Source of the DNA: Microcoleus asticus IPMA8 | GTDB lineage: Bacteria > Cyanobacteriota > Cyanobacteriia > Cyanobacteriales > Microcoleaceae | Reading direction: 5' to 3' | Assembly: GCF_013179805.1 (NCBI RefSeq) | Contig: NZ_SRRZ01000138.1 | Coordinates: 1 to 19,414, forward strand | DNA: 19,414 nucleotides | Part shown: piece by piece, positions 7,701-15,258 of the stretch | How positions within the stretch are numbered: position 1 is the stretch's first letter | Layout: each line of letters starts with the position of its first letter | Made by a program: the position numbers and the translations under genes | The notes under the pieces: model-generated | What the model was told of the DNA's origin: nothing | The model's database searches: none | What the model saw: only the letters and a program-made list of their open reading frames with translations

Positions 7701-7783
7701 TCTACTTCTTCCGATCGCAGGTTGAGCGAGCGCAGCACTTTTTGTCCTGCTCCCGCCCAAGCGCTGATTTGAAAATTTTCCAT
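4739..7783 (-). CDS. NTT (nucleotide transporter)-like membrane protein fused to HEAT repeats
   Basis: The ~1014-residue protein has an N-terminal polytopic membrane part (about residues 25-420, roughly 10-12 hydrophobic segments), an acidic loop (DDDEDDDQQE, about 230-240), a further membrane segment near 445-465, and a long soluble C-terminal part (about 475-1014) of helical pairs typical of HEAT repeats (for example LRVRCALLDVISS, REAALQAIVKL, VRLQAWTALGQIG, REAVLAYLKIASP). The membrane part looks like the ADP/ATP translocase-like NTT superfamily, with SEEVERTVLMF near the start and the segment LNDLNTSITSNQLFNIREIKRTYPL. Bacterial NTT-HEAT fusions are known as an architecture; the substrate here cannot be told. 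I chose the ATG at 7783, directly before MENFQISAWAG, over a GTG 14 codons upstream because the extra residues look unconserved; neither has a strong Shine-Dalgarno. It is followed by the cyclic-nucleotide-binding gene, possibly a sensor partner. Confidence 0.78.
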   Translation of the reverse strand: MENFQISAWAGAGQKVLRSLNLRSEEVERTVLMFLVYTLTSVGLIWLELSTVGLFLDEYGADKMPYIYIASAFIGSGLGFVYSWLQKILPLRRTVVVVLGMMSVPLFLFRFGIGYENTKIAGISIAFITIFLMWLWVEACYVLNDLNTSITSNQLFNIREIKRTYPLVSSGYLVAGVVSGFSLPVLLHVVGLKNVTLISGLMVATGSLLLYYLTEKYYQAFPETAHWTDDDEDDDQQEFTARKVTGPLQKYAVPLVSFFVLAEVLYVLVDFQFYSQLEYQNPGDGASWIASFLGIYEGIQGLFQVATQWFASSRLVERIGVFVTAVILPAGIAILGVLTIGASLGQLVSVFIGLILLRFLDELLHYTLLETVSPVLFQPIPDNIRSGIQTLVNGVGEPLSCGVTGVGILIMLWVTDKILPRQDEKAFHDQQSLIFIGAIVVLALVWVFVVWLIRSQYVGLLVKSAERGRLGVTDVDLKALKRAVVETLQKPGGEDEKRSCIELLTQIDPKNVGEVLAPILDSLSPGLQRQSLETMLQHPNPAYLQAVRALSQQSLPPEVLALALRYIWLTEAEPNIDSLRPYLQPTVDPVVRGTAAALIMRRGDRQQKAEATNTLRQMLTHKQERERVMGTRALGEADYLQGLRLHIPNLLQDESLRVRCALLDVISSTHSEEYYPSLLRGLGYKSTREAALQAIVKLHNDAIPLLVYLAEDIHKSDLVRLQAWTALGQIGTPEAIDILVSNLMTAWGTTRRNILRILLKMPSEAGIEGALDRIGRSGLETLIEQELMFIGQIYAGLVDLSGVTTYGNFSDRDINTTGAPGNDTAQLLQRALAGLEADAKERCFLLMKFLYPLDTVQAAAFNLASGQPSLVARGLEILDNTVDIARKRSLINLLDQHSEREKLSNLSELMVYKPLAPSDRLRRLLELRHFLSDWALACCFHLAREARWSLTAQQTLVCLQHPTGFVREAVLAYLKIASPRALVELLPRLQNDPDNLVSAQVEEMMAELGAGGKR

Positions 7784-7864
7784 GCTTCTCGTGCGTTGAT
7801 ATCCCGATTTGTGGTAGCGTGTCACCGAGTTCCGGCATCCAGGAGAGCGATCGCCAGTCGGTCA

Positions 7865-7904
7865 ATTTTAGATTTTAGATTTTAGATTTTAGATTTTAGA
7901 TTTA
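7865..7904. repeat. GATTTTA heptamer array upstream of the NTT-HEAT gene
   Basis: Five to six uninterrupted GATTTTA heptamers, the same unit as at 1493-1545, lie about 80 bp upstream of the start of the NTT-HEAT gene. The rest of 7826-8054 holds no gene; near 8025-8050 a few degenerate TGACTAA-type heptamers precede the infC stop. Confidence 0.88.
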
Positions 7905-8054
7905 CTCCACAGACGAATCTGAAAGAGCGAACTAGGGTCTAAAATTTATGGCCCTCCACGACAGCAGTCGGAAACTTCTATCCGTTTTTGGGCGGGGTCA
8001 TTAGTCTCTTGTCACCAGTCTATTACTATTGACTGATGACTAATGACTATCTAT

Positions 8055-8591
8055 TTATACTTTCTTCGGCGACAGCAGCATCATCATACTGCGTCCTTCT
8101 TTTTTCGGGGCTTGCTGCACTTCTGCTATTTCCTGCAAATCTGTGGCCATGCGCTTAAGCAAGTCCTCTGCTAGGTTGCTGTGTTGGATTTCCCGACCTC
8201 TGAACATGATCGTGGCTTTTACTTTGTCCCCAGATTTGATAAAGCGGTCTGCTAGTTTGAGGCGCACTTGGTAGTCGTGTTCTTCAATTTTGTAGCGCAT
8301 CTTCACTTCCTTCACGTCGGCAGTGTGCTGCTTCCGCTTTGCTTCTCGCGCTTTCTTTTCCTGCTCGAATTTGTACTTCCCATAGTCCATGACCCGGCAT
8401 ACGGGCGGGTCAGCTTTGTCGCTGACAAGTACGAGATCCAGTTCTTTTTCCTCTGCCAGGCGCAGCGCTTCTGCGGGCGTCAAGATCCCTAGTTGCGCGC
8501 CGTCGGTATCGATCACCCGGATTTTGGGGTATCGAATGTTTTCGTTGATCTGGGGTAGGTTGCGATTTTGTCTTCTTTCAATCACAGGCAT
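8055..8591 (-). CDS. infC: Translation initiation factor IF-3
   Basis: IF-3 binds the 30S subunit, prevents premature 50S joining and checks initiator tRNA and start codon. The 178 residues match the usual length. The N-terminal domain is recognisable from PQINENIRYPKIRVIDTDGAQ and GILTPAEALRLAEEKELDLVLV (about residues 13-58), then PPVCRVMDYGKYKFEQEKK (62-80) leading into the basic linker, and the C-terminal domain from KEVKMRYKIEEHDYQVRL and GDKVKATIMFRGREI (about 94-135). The start is an ordinary ATG at 8591 with no visible Shine-Dalgarno, unlike the AUU start of the enterobacterial gene. It is divergent from the alpha/beta hydrolase and upstream of the NTT-HEAT gene on the same strand, separated by a 270-bp gap, so probably not co-transcribed. 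Confidence 0.98.
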   Translation of the reverse strand: MPVIERRQNRNLPQINENIRYPKIRVIDTDGAQLGILTPAEALRLAEEKELDLVLVSDKADPPVCRVMDYGKYKFEQEKKAREAKRKQHTADVKEVKMRYKIEEHDYQVRLKLADRFIKSGDKVKATIMFRGREIQHSNLAEDLLKRMATDLQEIAEVQQAPKKEGRSMMMLLSPKKV

Positions 8592-9006
8592 GAATGGTTT
8601 TACAAGCAGTAGTTTAATAGCGAAGCTTCTTGATAGTTACAGGTTTGAACAGTCCATATTTCACTTGGACGATCGAACTGTTTTGTAAGGTTTTACCCTT
8701 AGCGGACGTACTACCGCGCCCTGTGTCCCCTCCGCTAAAGCGTTGGGGAATATTTGGACGATCGTAAATGAATTCTTACAATACTTGCTATTCTACTCAG
8801 TCTGGCTGAGTTTCTGTCTAGTTTTATTTTAACTTCACACACGATCGCCCGCCCGCTTGCCCGATTGATGACAAAACGGTCAAAAATTCAGGGTAAAAGG
8901 TTAATGATGAGGTAAAACGGCTTTTTTACCCCATCTCGCCCGGTCTGGCCAGTCGCCCAAGTCGCCGGATTTCCCTTGTAGAATAGGTATAAGCAAGTGT
9001 AAATTT
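8592..9006. other. Divergent intergenic region between infC and the hydrolase gene
   Basis: No gene is supported. It must hold the promoters of infC (minus) and of the hydrolase (plus). TTGGACGATCG occurs twice (near 8665 and 8755). A weak hairpin (GGTAAAA 8911-8917 with TTTTACC 8924-8930) lies toward the plus-strand gene, and TAGAAT/TATAAG (8980-8993) could be a -10 element for it. None is certain. Confidence 0.35.
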
Positions 9007-10029
9007 ATGTTGCGATCTGAGGCAAAATTGGCAAATTCTCTGCTGTGGCACCAACGGGTGGGAACTCAACGAGACTGGATGTGGCGGGGTTGGCAAACTC
9101 GCTACACTTATTTGCGGCCGGCTTTGGGGCGAAATCAAGACGCGATCGAATCTCAAGATTCTGCGGCCGGGGGAATTGCCCCGCGCGCCTCGGGAATGCC
9201 GATTATTTTACTGCACGGGTTTGGAGCTTCGATCGGTCACTGGCGACAAAATCTCGCCCAACTCGCCGAAAACCAAACGGTTTACGCCTTGGATTTGTTG
9301 GGCTTTGGCGCTTCGCAAAAAGCTCCGATCGACTACTCTGTGTCTTTGTGGGTCGATCAAGTTTATGATTTTTGGCTGACTTTTATCAGAGAGCCGGTTG
9401 TCTTGGCAGGAAACTCGATCGGCTCGCTGATTTGTTTGGCCGCAGCGACGGCTCACCCGGACATGGTGGCCGGCACGGTGATGATTAGCCTCCCAGACCC
9501 CTCTGTGCGAGCCGAGGCGGTGCCTGGATGGCTGCTCCCGGCGATCGAAGCTGTGGAAAGTTTGTTTGTTTCCCCGCTCTTGCTCAGGCCTTTGTTTTAT
9601 TTTGCCCGCAAGCCTTCCTTTGTCCGCCGCTGGGTTGGCTTTGCCTACTCCAACCCCGAAGCTGTTACCGACGAATTAGTGGAAATTCTAGCAGGGCCTG
9701 CGGGCGATCGGGGAGCAGCCCGCGCCTTCTGCGCTTTATTTAAAGCTGTAGGCAGTTCACAATTTTGCCCCAGTGTCAAGACTGTAATGCGAAATTTAAG
9801 AATCCCGATGCTGTTAATTTGGGGCAAACAAGACCGGATGATTCCCCCTCGGTTTGCCCGACCCCACCAATTTGTCGAATGCAATCCCAATTATGTAGAG
9901 CTAGTTGAATTAGATAATGCGGGCCACTGTCCCCAGGATGAATGCCCGGAACAAGTAAATCAAGCAATTTTGAACTGGATGAGCGGGAATTTTGCACCTA
10001 TGGGCGAGAGCGAATTGCAGCGATGTTGA
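9007..10029 (+). CDS. Alpha/beta-fold hydrolase
   Basis: The 340-residue protein has the full hydrolase triad: an oxyanion-hole HGFG (residues 70-73), a nucleophile elbow GNSIGS with Ser137, Asp276 in IWGKQDRMIPP and His307 in DNAGHCPQDE. The first 60 residues (WMWRGWQTRYTY and onwards) form a short lead-in before the core strand PIILLHGFG; no signal peptide or membrane segment is seen. A lid domain lies between about residues 165 and 250. Cyanobacteria have several such enzymes, some related to plant plastid hydrolases such as pheophytinase, but the substrate cannot be assigned from sequence alone. It stands alone, divergent from infC. The ATG at 9007 has no obvious Shine-Dalgarno; the position is supported by the WHQRVGTQRDWMWRGWQTRY stretch I would expect near the N-terminus of cyanobacterial members. 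Confidence 0.9.
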   Translation: MLRSEAKLANSLLWHQRVGTQRDWMWRGWQTRYTYLRPALGRNQDAIESQDSAAGGIAPRASGMPIILLHGFGASIGHWRQNLAQLAENQTVYALDLLGFGASQKAPIDYSVSLWVDQVYDFWLTFIREPVVLAGNSIGSLICLAAATAHPDMVAGTVMISLPDPSVRAEAVPGWLLPAIEAVESLFVSPLLLRPLFYFARKPSFVRRWVGFAYSNPEAVTDELVEILAGPAGDRGAARAFCALFKAVGSSQFCPSVKTVMRNLRIPMLLIWGKQDRMIPPRFARPHQFVECNPNYVELVELDNAGHCPQDECPEQVNQAILNWMSGNFAPMGESELQRC

Positions 10030-10474
10030 TTAGACAGGGGGCGGTGCGTTCCTAACGGACAAAAATAACTTGCGAGTATCTATCCCGCTCAAAAATAAAG
10101 TGGTTAGAACCCGATCGCACTCGGTGGTATGGTATTGCAGATGTTGAAGGAAGAAGGAATACCGAAGTTGCAATCGACCTTTTATGTTTGAGCAATTAAG
10201 AACGTCCTAACTGTCAGGTATGGTTGCTATATTACAAAACTTCCCTCACTGGAGAGTCAGTAGATTTGAGATTGACTGTAGGGCCGCTCATGGAAGCTTG
10301 AACTAACCTCAACAACCTTTTTGCTTGAGGCAAATCCTGTGGGAAAGCAAGTTTCCGTCTTTATGTGTGATCATTTATCTACTTTATTTTAGGGTCGCTT
10401 TTTTCATAAATTCAGAGATTGACACAATCGCCAAGATAGTGTATCTTCTCTAACTGGTAGTATATATATAAGCC
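10030..10474. other. Gap without recognisable gene before the tnpB remnant
   Basis: No coding frame is supported. A short inverted repeat CCTCAA (10307-10312) and TTGAGG (10325-10330) and an A/T-rich stretch (TAGTATATATATAA near 10460) precede the tnpB-like fragment. Part of this may be the left flank of the decayed element, but no terminal repeat could be identified. Confidence 0.3.
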
Positions 10475-10849
10475 ATGCAGTTAGTCGAAAGGCAGATCGT
10501 CAAACCAAAAGACAGGTTTTATCCAGAAGCCGATCTATTGTTTTTGCTGTCCAAAAAACTTTACAACTGCGATAACTATATCTACCGTCAAAACTTTTTC
10601 CCCCCTCAACCAACCAAAGCTCTGGCTGTCCATCGTGCACTCAAAAAGAGTGTTAATGACAAAGCATTGCCCGCCCAAGTAAGACACAACACTCTCCGGT
10701 TACTGCTGACAGCATGGACTAGCTATCATAGTGTCACCTTGGCGGGCGTAGTCGCGATCGCCCAACGAAGTTTCAAGCAGCACCGAAAATCCCTGACTCT
10801 AAAAATTCAAGAAAAAAAGAGAGAAGGGGCGCTATGTAGTTGTACTTGA
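10475..10849 (+). pseudogene. Decayed tnpB-like (IS200/IS605-type OrfB) N-terminal fragment
   Basis: The first ~45 residues (MQLVERQIVKPKDRFYPEAD, LLSKKLYNCDNYIYRQNFF) closely resemble the N-terminus of the cyanobacterial TnpB/OrfB family, the RNA-guided nucleases carried by IS200/IS605-like elements. ALPAQVRHNTLRLLLTAW (about residues 66-83) corresponds to the next conserved block in a worn form. The rest, with the RuvC-like DED residues and the zinc ribbon of a ~400-residue full-length protein, is absent; the frame ends after 124 residues. This is a relic, not an active transposase. No intact terminal repeats or tnpA are seen in the flanks. The family call rests on recalled N-terminal pattern only. 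Confidence 0.65.
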
Positions 10850-11331
10850 CAGTCAAAGTCTCAGCAACAAGGCTTGTCCAAAAAGATATGCCAGTTGGTA
10901 TAGGACTAACTTTGGCTGCCCTCAAAAGTCGAATTAATCTTGGAAATCCGGATTGTTCCCGAGATAGGTTGTTAAGTTGTTGGGGTGCTTTATGAAAAGT
11001 TAAAATAAAACGCAAATGTAAAGCGGATAACCCTTGCTGTAACGAGCTTCGCCAATATTAAAGAGCTATGAAACCCCTCCCTGGAAGATCCGTAAAATTC
11101 TACCTTCTAACTTGTACCTTCTAGCTTCAAGAGACGCCTTGTTTCTTCTTCCTAAAATAAATACCTTCCCTTGTACCAGCAATCTTTCAGTCACCTTATA
11201 ACCGATCGCCCCCAAGTATACGGGAAAGTTCAAAAATGCCAGAACCTGGCATTTCGGAGCCTGTTAACGCATAAAAAAGTCAATTTAGCCAACAACTGAC
11301 GGCCTATCGCCCCCGGTCTGCTGGCGGCTAA
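10850..11331. repeat. Gap upstream of the amidase gene with degenerate heptamers and a hairpin
   Basis: No convincing gene. Five degenerate heptamers run from 11098 to 11132 (TTCTACC, TTCTAAC, TTGTACC, TTCTAGC, TTCAAGA). A perfect 9-bp inverted repeat (AAATGCCAG-aac-CTGGCATTT) lies at 11234-11254, in the region expected to hold the amidase promoter; it may be an operator or a hairpin in the leader. Confidence 0.55.
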
Positions 11332-11403
11332 ATGCTGAAAGCCGATCGAACAAGCAGCGCCCTACCAGCTTTTGGCAGTAACGCAAACGAGGAAAAAACT
11401 GTC

Positions 11404-13194
11404 GTGAAATTCCACTGGCTACTACCGAGTTTCTTAAGTGTATTTTTGCTCGCCGGGGCCGCCGAAGCAGCTAGACTGCAATCTTGGCGGTTTGATGCTT
11501 CAGAGAACCGGCTCTACATTACAACAGACGGGGGAGTACAACCCAAGGCTCAACTGATTTTCAACCCGACGCGGTTGGTGATTGATTTACCGGGGACGAG
11601 TCTGGGCCGTCCGTCGGTCAGCAAACCGCTCTCAGGGGCGATCGAATCGGTGCGGGTAGGGCAGTTTGACAACGATACGACCAGAATTGTGGTCGAGATC
11701 AGAGACGGGTTTACTCTAGACCCCGAGCAAGTAAAATTCCGGGGGATTTCTGCGAGCGAGTGGACAGTGGATTTGCCAACGCCGGTGCGGGGAGGAGATC
11801 GAAACCCGATTTCAGAGCCTGGGGGAGAAAGGTTATCGGTTCAACCTTCAGCATCCCAAGCCCAGTCGGCCGAGGCGACTGTAGTTCAGAACGTTCAGGT
11901 GACGGCGGACGGTTTTTTAGTCGGCACTGCGGGCGGCAGCCCCCAAATTAATTTTCAACAAAGTCGGGCCGGGGACATCGCCACCCTCGATATTGAAGGA
12001 GCTACTTTAGCTCCGGGGCTGAGCAGCCAACAGCCTCAAACGAACGGCAAGCACGGGGTTGACAAGATTGAAGTGCGGCAACTGCCAACAGACCCGCCCG
12101 TTACCCGCGTGACTTTGCGGATGAAGAGTCCTAATACTCAGTGGCGGGCGTCTGTGAGCAATTTGGGCGGGGTTGTGCTATTGCCTGCAAGTGTAAGACA
12201 GCCCTCCGTTTCCCGCAGCCTGACTGTAGCTCCTCCAGCAAGACAAGCTCAAGGAAATTTAGCGAGAGTTCAGTCAATTGATTTAGCTAGTAACGGCACG
12301 CAACTGGTGGTGAGAACTGACCGCCAAGTCTCCTATACCAGCGGGTGGGACCAGGGGTCGAGAGCTTACTGGATCAGGATCGCTTCTAGTTCTCTGGCGG
12401 GGCAAATTCCTCAGCTCGATGCCAACAGTCCTGTATCGTTTACTGCCAGCCAAGAAGATGCGGAGACTGTGGTGATCTGGGTGCAGCCGCGATCGGGGGT
12501 AGAGGTAGGCAGGGTGACGAGGCCGAGTCCGCAGTTGCTGTCTTTGCAGTTGCGATCGAATGCTAGCGCGCAGCAGCCTTTGACTCGCACTCCCAGCCCC
12601 CAGCCTTTGCCGAGAAGGACTTTCGGAACGGGCGATTTGCCGCAAGTTTCTAATCGCCGCGCCGTGGTAGCGATCGATCCCGGCCACGGCGGCCGCGATC
12701 CCGGGGCAGTCGGGATTCAGGGCATTCAGGAGAAGGAGATTGTTTTGGATATCTCGTTTCAGGTGGCGAGGATGCTGGAACAGCAGGGGGTGCAGGCGGT
12801 GATGACTCGGACTGACGACAGCGAAATCGACCTGGAACCCAGAGTTTCCTTGGCAGAACGGGTGAATGCTAGTTTGTTTGTGAGCATTCACGCTAATGCG
12901 ATTAATATGAGTCGGCCGGATATTAGCGGGATTGAGACTTATTATTTCGAGAACGGACAAGATTTGGCCCGGGTGATTCACGGCAGTATTTTGCAGGGGA
13001 CGGGGGCGACTGACCGCCGGGTGCGGCAGGCAAGATTTTATGTTTTGAGGAAGACTTCTATGCCTTCTGTTTTGCTGGAGGTGGGTTTTGTAACGGGTGC
13101 TGAGGATGCTGCTAGGCTTTCTGACCCAGCTTACCGCAGTCAAATGGCGGCTTCGATCGCTCGCGGTATTTTGCTTTATCTTCAACAAAGATAA
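11404..13194 (+). CDS. amiC: Periplasmic N-acetylmuramoyl-L-alanine amidase with AMIN domain (AmiC type)
   Basis: The enzyme cuts the amide bond between MurNAc and the peptide stem; cyanobacterial members act in cell separation and septal pore formation. I chose the GTG at 11404, preceded by GAGG at 11389-11392, because it starts directly at a signal peptide (basic start, hydrophobic core LLPSFLSVFLLAG, AAEA-A cleavage site); a longer ATG frame from 11332 would put 24 polar residues before it. An AMIN domain follows (about residues 25-125), then a second AMIN-like region (about 165-260), a Ser/Pro/Gln-rich linker, and the amidase_3 catalytic domain (about 420-596). Zinc-site residues are visible in DPGHGG (His428), EKEI and SIHAN, and the catalytic Glu in LLEVGF. 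Length (596 aa) fits AMIN-amidases. The gene lies 138 bp upstream of murI on the same strand, a coherent peptidoglycan pair. Confidence 0.95.
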   Translation: MKFHWLLPSFLSVFLLAGAAEAARLQSWRFDASENRLYITTDGGVQPKAQLIFNPTRLVIDLPGTSLGRPSVSKPLSGAIESVRVGQFDNDTTRIVVEIRDGFTLDPEQVKFRGISASEWTVDLPTPVRGGDRNPISEPGGERLSVQPSASQAQSAEATVVQNVQVTADGFLVGTAGGSPQINFQQSRAGDIATLDIEGATLAPGLSSQQPQTNGKHGVDKIEVRQLPTDPPVTRVTLRMKSPNTQWRASVSNLGGVVLLPASVRQPSVSRSLTVAPPARQAQGNLARVQSIDLASNGTQLVVRTDRQVSYTSGWDQGSRAYWIRIASSSLAGQIPQLDANSPVSFTASQEDAETVVIWVQPRSGVEVGRVTRPSPQLLSLQLRSNASAQQPLTRTPSPQPLPRRTFGTGDLPQVSNRRAVVAIDPGHGGRDPGAVGIQGIQEKEIVLDISFQVARMLEQQGVQAVMTRTDDSEIDLEPRVSLAERVNASLFVSIHANAINMSRPDISGIETYYFENGQDLARVIHGSILQGTGATDRRVRQARFYVLRKTSMPSVLLEVGFVTGAEDAARLSDPAYRSQMAASIARGILLYLQQR

Positions 13195-13212
13195 TATATT
13201 GCCGGAGGGAGT

Positions 13213-13332
13213 GGTAATTGGTAATTGGTTACTTGTTATTTGTTATTGGTAGCAACTGACAACTGACCACTGCCAACTGACCAGTGCCCAGTGACAAGTG
13301 ACAACTGCCAACTGACAACTGACAACTAACAA
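13213..13332. repeat. CAACTGA-type heptamer array running into the murI start
   Basis: TTGGTAA-type units (13213-13250) change into CAACTGA/CCAGTGA-type heptamers that continue to the base before the murI ATG; the start codon and next bases (ATGACAAC) themselves match the heptamer. There is no Shine-Dalgarno in the array. Confidence 0.88.
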
Positions 13333-14172
13333 ATGACAACAGACTCTGGACAACAAAGAATCGGTATTTTTGACAGTGGCGTGGGCGGTTTGACTGTTTT
13401 GACCCAGTTGTACCGACAATTGCCCAACGAATCGATACTTTATTTTGGAGATACGGCGAGGCTGCCTTACGGCACTCGCACGCCGTCAGAAATTGTGGAG
13501 TTTGTCCGCGAAATTATGGCCTGGTTGGTGGAACAGGATGTGAAAATGGTCATTATGGCCTGCAACACCAGTTCTGCTTTGGCGATGGAGATGGTGCAGG
13601 CTGAATTTGATATCCCGGTGCTGGGAGTAATTCTGCCGGGGGCGCAGGCTGCGGTGCAGCAAGGCAAGCGGATCGGGGTCATCGCAACTCCTGCTACGGC
13701 TGCTAGCAATGCTTATCGAAATGCGATTTTGGAGATGGACGATTCTTGCCTGGTGTGGCAGGTTAGCTGTCCGGCTTTTGTGCCGCTGGTGGAGCAAAAC
13801 CGGATTCACGACCCTTATACTTGTGAGGTGGCTCGGGAATATTTGGCTCCTTTGATTCAGCAGCGCATCGATACGCTGATTTACGGCTGCACTCATTATC
13901 CGCTGTTGGCTCCTGTGCTGCGCTCGCTTTTGCCTGCTGGGGTGACGTCGATCGATCCTGCGGTGCGGGTGGTGGCTGCTGCTGCCAGAGAGTTGGAGCT
14001 TTTGGGGCTGCGGAATGCTGGTACTGCGCTGCCAACTCGTTTTTGCGTGAGCGGCCCCCCGCAGCAGTTTGCGGAGTTGTCGGTGCAGTGGCTCGGTTGT
14101 ACTCCTGCTGTTGAGAAAATATCCCTGCCGACAGTTTTACGATCGCCCGTATCGCTGGAATCTGGCGAATAA
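13333..14172 (+). CDS. murI: Glutamate racemase
   Basis: It interconverts L- and D-glutamate without cofactor, providing D-Glu for the peptidoglycan stem. The 279-residue length is usual. The N-terminal GIFDSGVGGLTVL (residues 11-23), YFGDTARLPYG (37-47), the first catalytic cysteine in ACNTSSA (Cys77) and the second in YGCTHYPLL (Cys186, with His188) are all present. It follows the amidase on the same strand and fits a cell-wall gene pair. The ATG at 13333 is placed 10 residues before the conserved core and is immediately preceded by the heptamer array, with no Shine-Dalgarno; the first eight residues are probably variable sequence derived from the repeat. A hairpin terminator follows at 14197-14236. 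Confidence 0.97.
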   Translation: MTTDSGQQRIGIFDSGVGGLTVLTQLYRQLPNESILYFGDTARLPYGTRTPSEIVEFVREIMAWLVEQDVKMVIMACNTSSALAMEMVQAEFDIPVLGVILPGAQAAVQQGKRIGVIATPATAASNAYRNAILEMDDSCLVWQVSCPAFVPLVEQNRIHDPYTCEVAREYLAPLIQQRIDTLIYGCTHYPLLAPVLRSLLPAGVTSIDPAVRVVAAAARELELLGLRNAGTALPTRFCVSGPPQQFAELSVQWLGCTPAVEKISLPTVLRSPVSLESGE

Positions 14173-14196
14173 GCCGGAAAATTTATAGGTTAATCT

Positions 14197-14236
14197 AACC
14201 CCCCAAAACTCAGGTAAAGCTGGTTCTGGGGGGTTT
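14197..14236 (+). terminator. Terminator hairpin behind murI
   Basis: AACCCCCC (14197-14204) pairs with GGGGGGTT (14228-14235), extended by partial pairing inside the loop, and is followed by a short T-run. It lies 24 bp behind the murI stop. Confidence 0.75.
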
Positions 14237-14352
14237 AATTATTGCGATGTAACCTAGCAATTACACATCAATAGGTAATATTATTGAACAAAAGCTTTGA
14301 TGAACAATGCAAATAATGTCCTATACGTGCTGGAGCTCTTCAGCCTTGAACC

Positions 14353-14907
14353 ATGTCACCCTATGTATCGCAAGCAGTTTTACTTGTAGACGGCTATAAC
14401 ATAATTGGACTTTGGCCTCGACTCCGAGAGAAGCGCGATCGCGACGAACTCGAAACAGCTCGCCGCGAGTTAATAGAGGTTTTAGTTAACTACAGCGCTG
14501 TTCAAGATTTTGAGGCTCGACTGGTGTTTGATGCCCACTATCGAGATACTCCCAGCGTTAAAGAAATTATTACTAAAAATTTATCGGTGCACTACACTGA
14601 CTTCGGTCAGACAGCAGATACTTATATTGAAAAATCTTGTGCTAGTTTGCGTTACGAGTTGCGATCGGTCAAAGGCAAAGGCCGCATGATTGTCGCCACC
14701 TCAGACCGAGCGCAGCAATTGACCGTAGTAGGCTATGGTGCCGAATGGATGTCCGCCGAACAACTAGCGGCTGACGTAGAATCCACCGCCCGCCGCAGCG
14801 AGCGCCAGCACAAATCCCGCAAACACAATTCCAGTCGTTTTCTAGCCAGTTCCCTCGATCCAGAATCCCAGAAGCGCCTCGCCAAGTTGAGAATGGGGCT
14901 GCATTAG
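14353..14907 (+). CDS. NYN-domain (YacP/Rae1-like) putative ribonuclease
   Basis: The 184-residue protein begins with the signature LLVDGYNIIGLWPRL (residues 10-24), where Asp13 and Asn16 belong to the acidic active site of NYN/PIN-like nucleases. Further family marks are LVFDAHY (Asp60), FGQTADTYIEKS (Asp89 and Glu93) and IVATSDRAQQ (Asp118). The bacterial counterpart YacP/Rae1 in Bacillus is a ribosome-associated endoribonuclease, which suggests but does not prove mRNA cleavage here. The C-terminal part (about 140-184) is Arg/Lys/Ser-rich and probably contacts RNA. No signal peptide or membrane segment is seen. It stands between the murI terminator and tRNA-Asn, without an operon partner. 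Confidence 0.92.
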   Translation: MSPYVSQAVLLVDGYNIIGLWPRLREKRDRDELETARRELIEVLVNYSAVQDFEARLVFDAHYRDTPSVKEIITKNLSVHYTDFGQTADTYIEKSCASLRYELRSVKGKGRMIVATSDRAQQLTVVGYGAEWMSAEQLAADVESTARRSERQHKSRKHNSSRFLASSLDPESQKRLAKLRMGLH

Positions 14908-15014
14908 CTGCTGAAACCCTGTTGCGGTATGACAAAAAAAAAGTTTATCAAAGGCCTTGCCAAATCCAGTAAGTTCAGCTATTGTTAGTAAATGTGGGTA
15001 ACAAAAACCCCCAA

Positions 15015-15086
15015 TCCTCGGTAGCTCAGTGGCAGAGCGGTCGGCTGTTAACCGATTGGTCGTAGGTTCAAATCCTACCCGGGGAG
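15015..15086 (+). tRNA. tRNA-Asn (anticodon GUU)
   Basis: A complete cloverleaf can be drawn: acceptor TCCTCGG with CCGGGGA (one T-G pair), D-stem GCTC/GAGC, anticodon stem GTCGG/CCGAT with loop CTGTTAA (anticodon GTT), T-stem GTAGG/CCTAC with loop TTCAAAT, and discriminator G. The 3' CCA is not encoded. It sits at the edge of the halogenase/repeat-peptide region, and tRNA ends are common integration sites. Confidence 0.97.
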
Positions 15087-15090
15087 TTAG

Positions 15091-15130
15091 TAAAAGTCTG
15101 AAGTTGGAATTTTCCAGCTTCAGACTTTTA
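15091..15130 (+). terminator. Long hairpin behind tRNA-Asn
   Basis: TAAAAGTCTGAAG (15091-15103) and CTTCAGACTTTTA (15118-15130) form a perfect 13-bp stem, and the 14-nt interior can itself pair (TGGAA with TTCCA). The A-rich and T-rich ends make it suitable as a bidirectional terminator between the tRNA and the opposing halogenase operon. Confidence 0.8.
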
Positions 15131-15211
15131 GCATTTTCACATCGATATTGTTAATTAATTAATCCGGCGATGGTTACATCCATTGCGAGTGCGATCGATG
15201 TTTTGTAGTAA

Positions 15212-15232
15212 GGAAACGGCATTGCCGTCTCC
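15212..15232. repeat. Short palindromic repeat of the GGAAACGGC type
   Basis: GGAAACGGC-att-GCCGTCTCC pairs over 9 positions with one mismatch. It is the same family as 1755-1775 and lies behind the halogenase stop codon. The rest of the gap 15131-15258 shows nothing else. Confidence 0.75.
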
Positions 15233-15258
15233 TCAATATTGCTCAATTACTTAGGGCC

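Noticed and set aside
10888..10995. 35-codon frame starting MPVGIGLTLAALKS
   Set aside because: No Shine-Dalgarno, no family resemblance and it lies in a decayed region; chance is likely.
12283..13188. 301-codon open frame antisense to the amidase catalytic part
   Set aside because: Its translation has no recognisable domain and it lies entirely opposite a well-supported conserved coding sequence.
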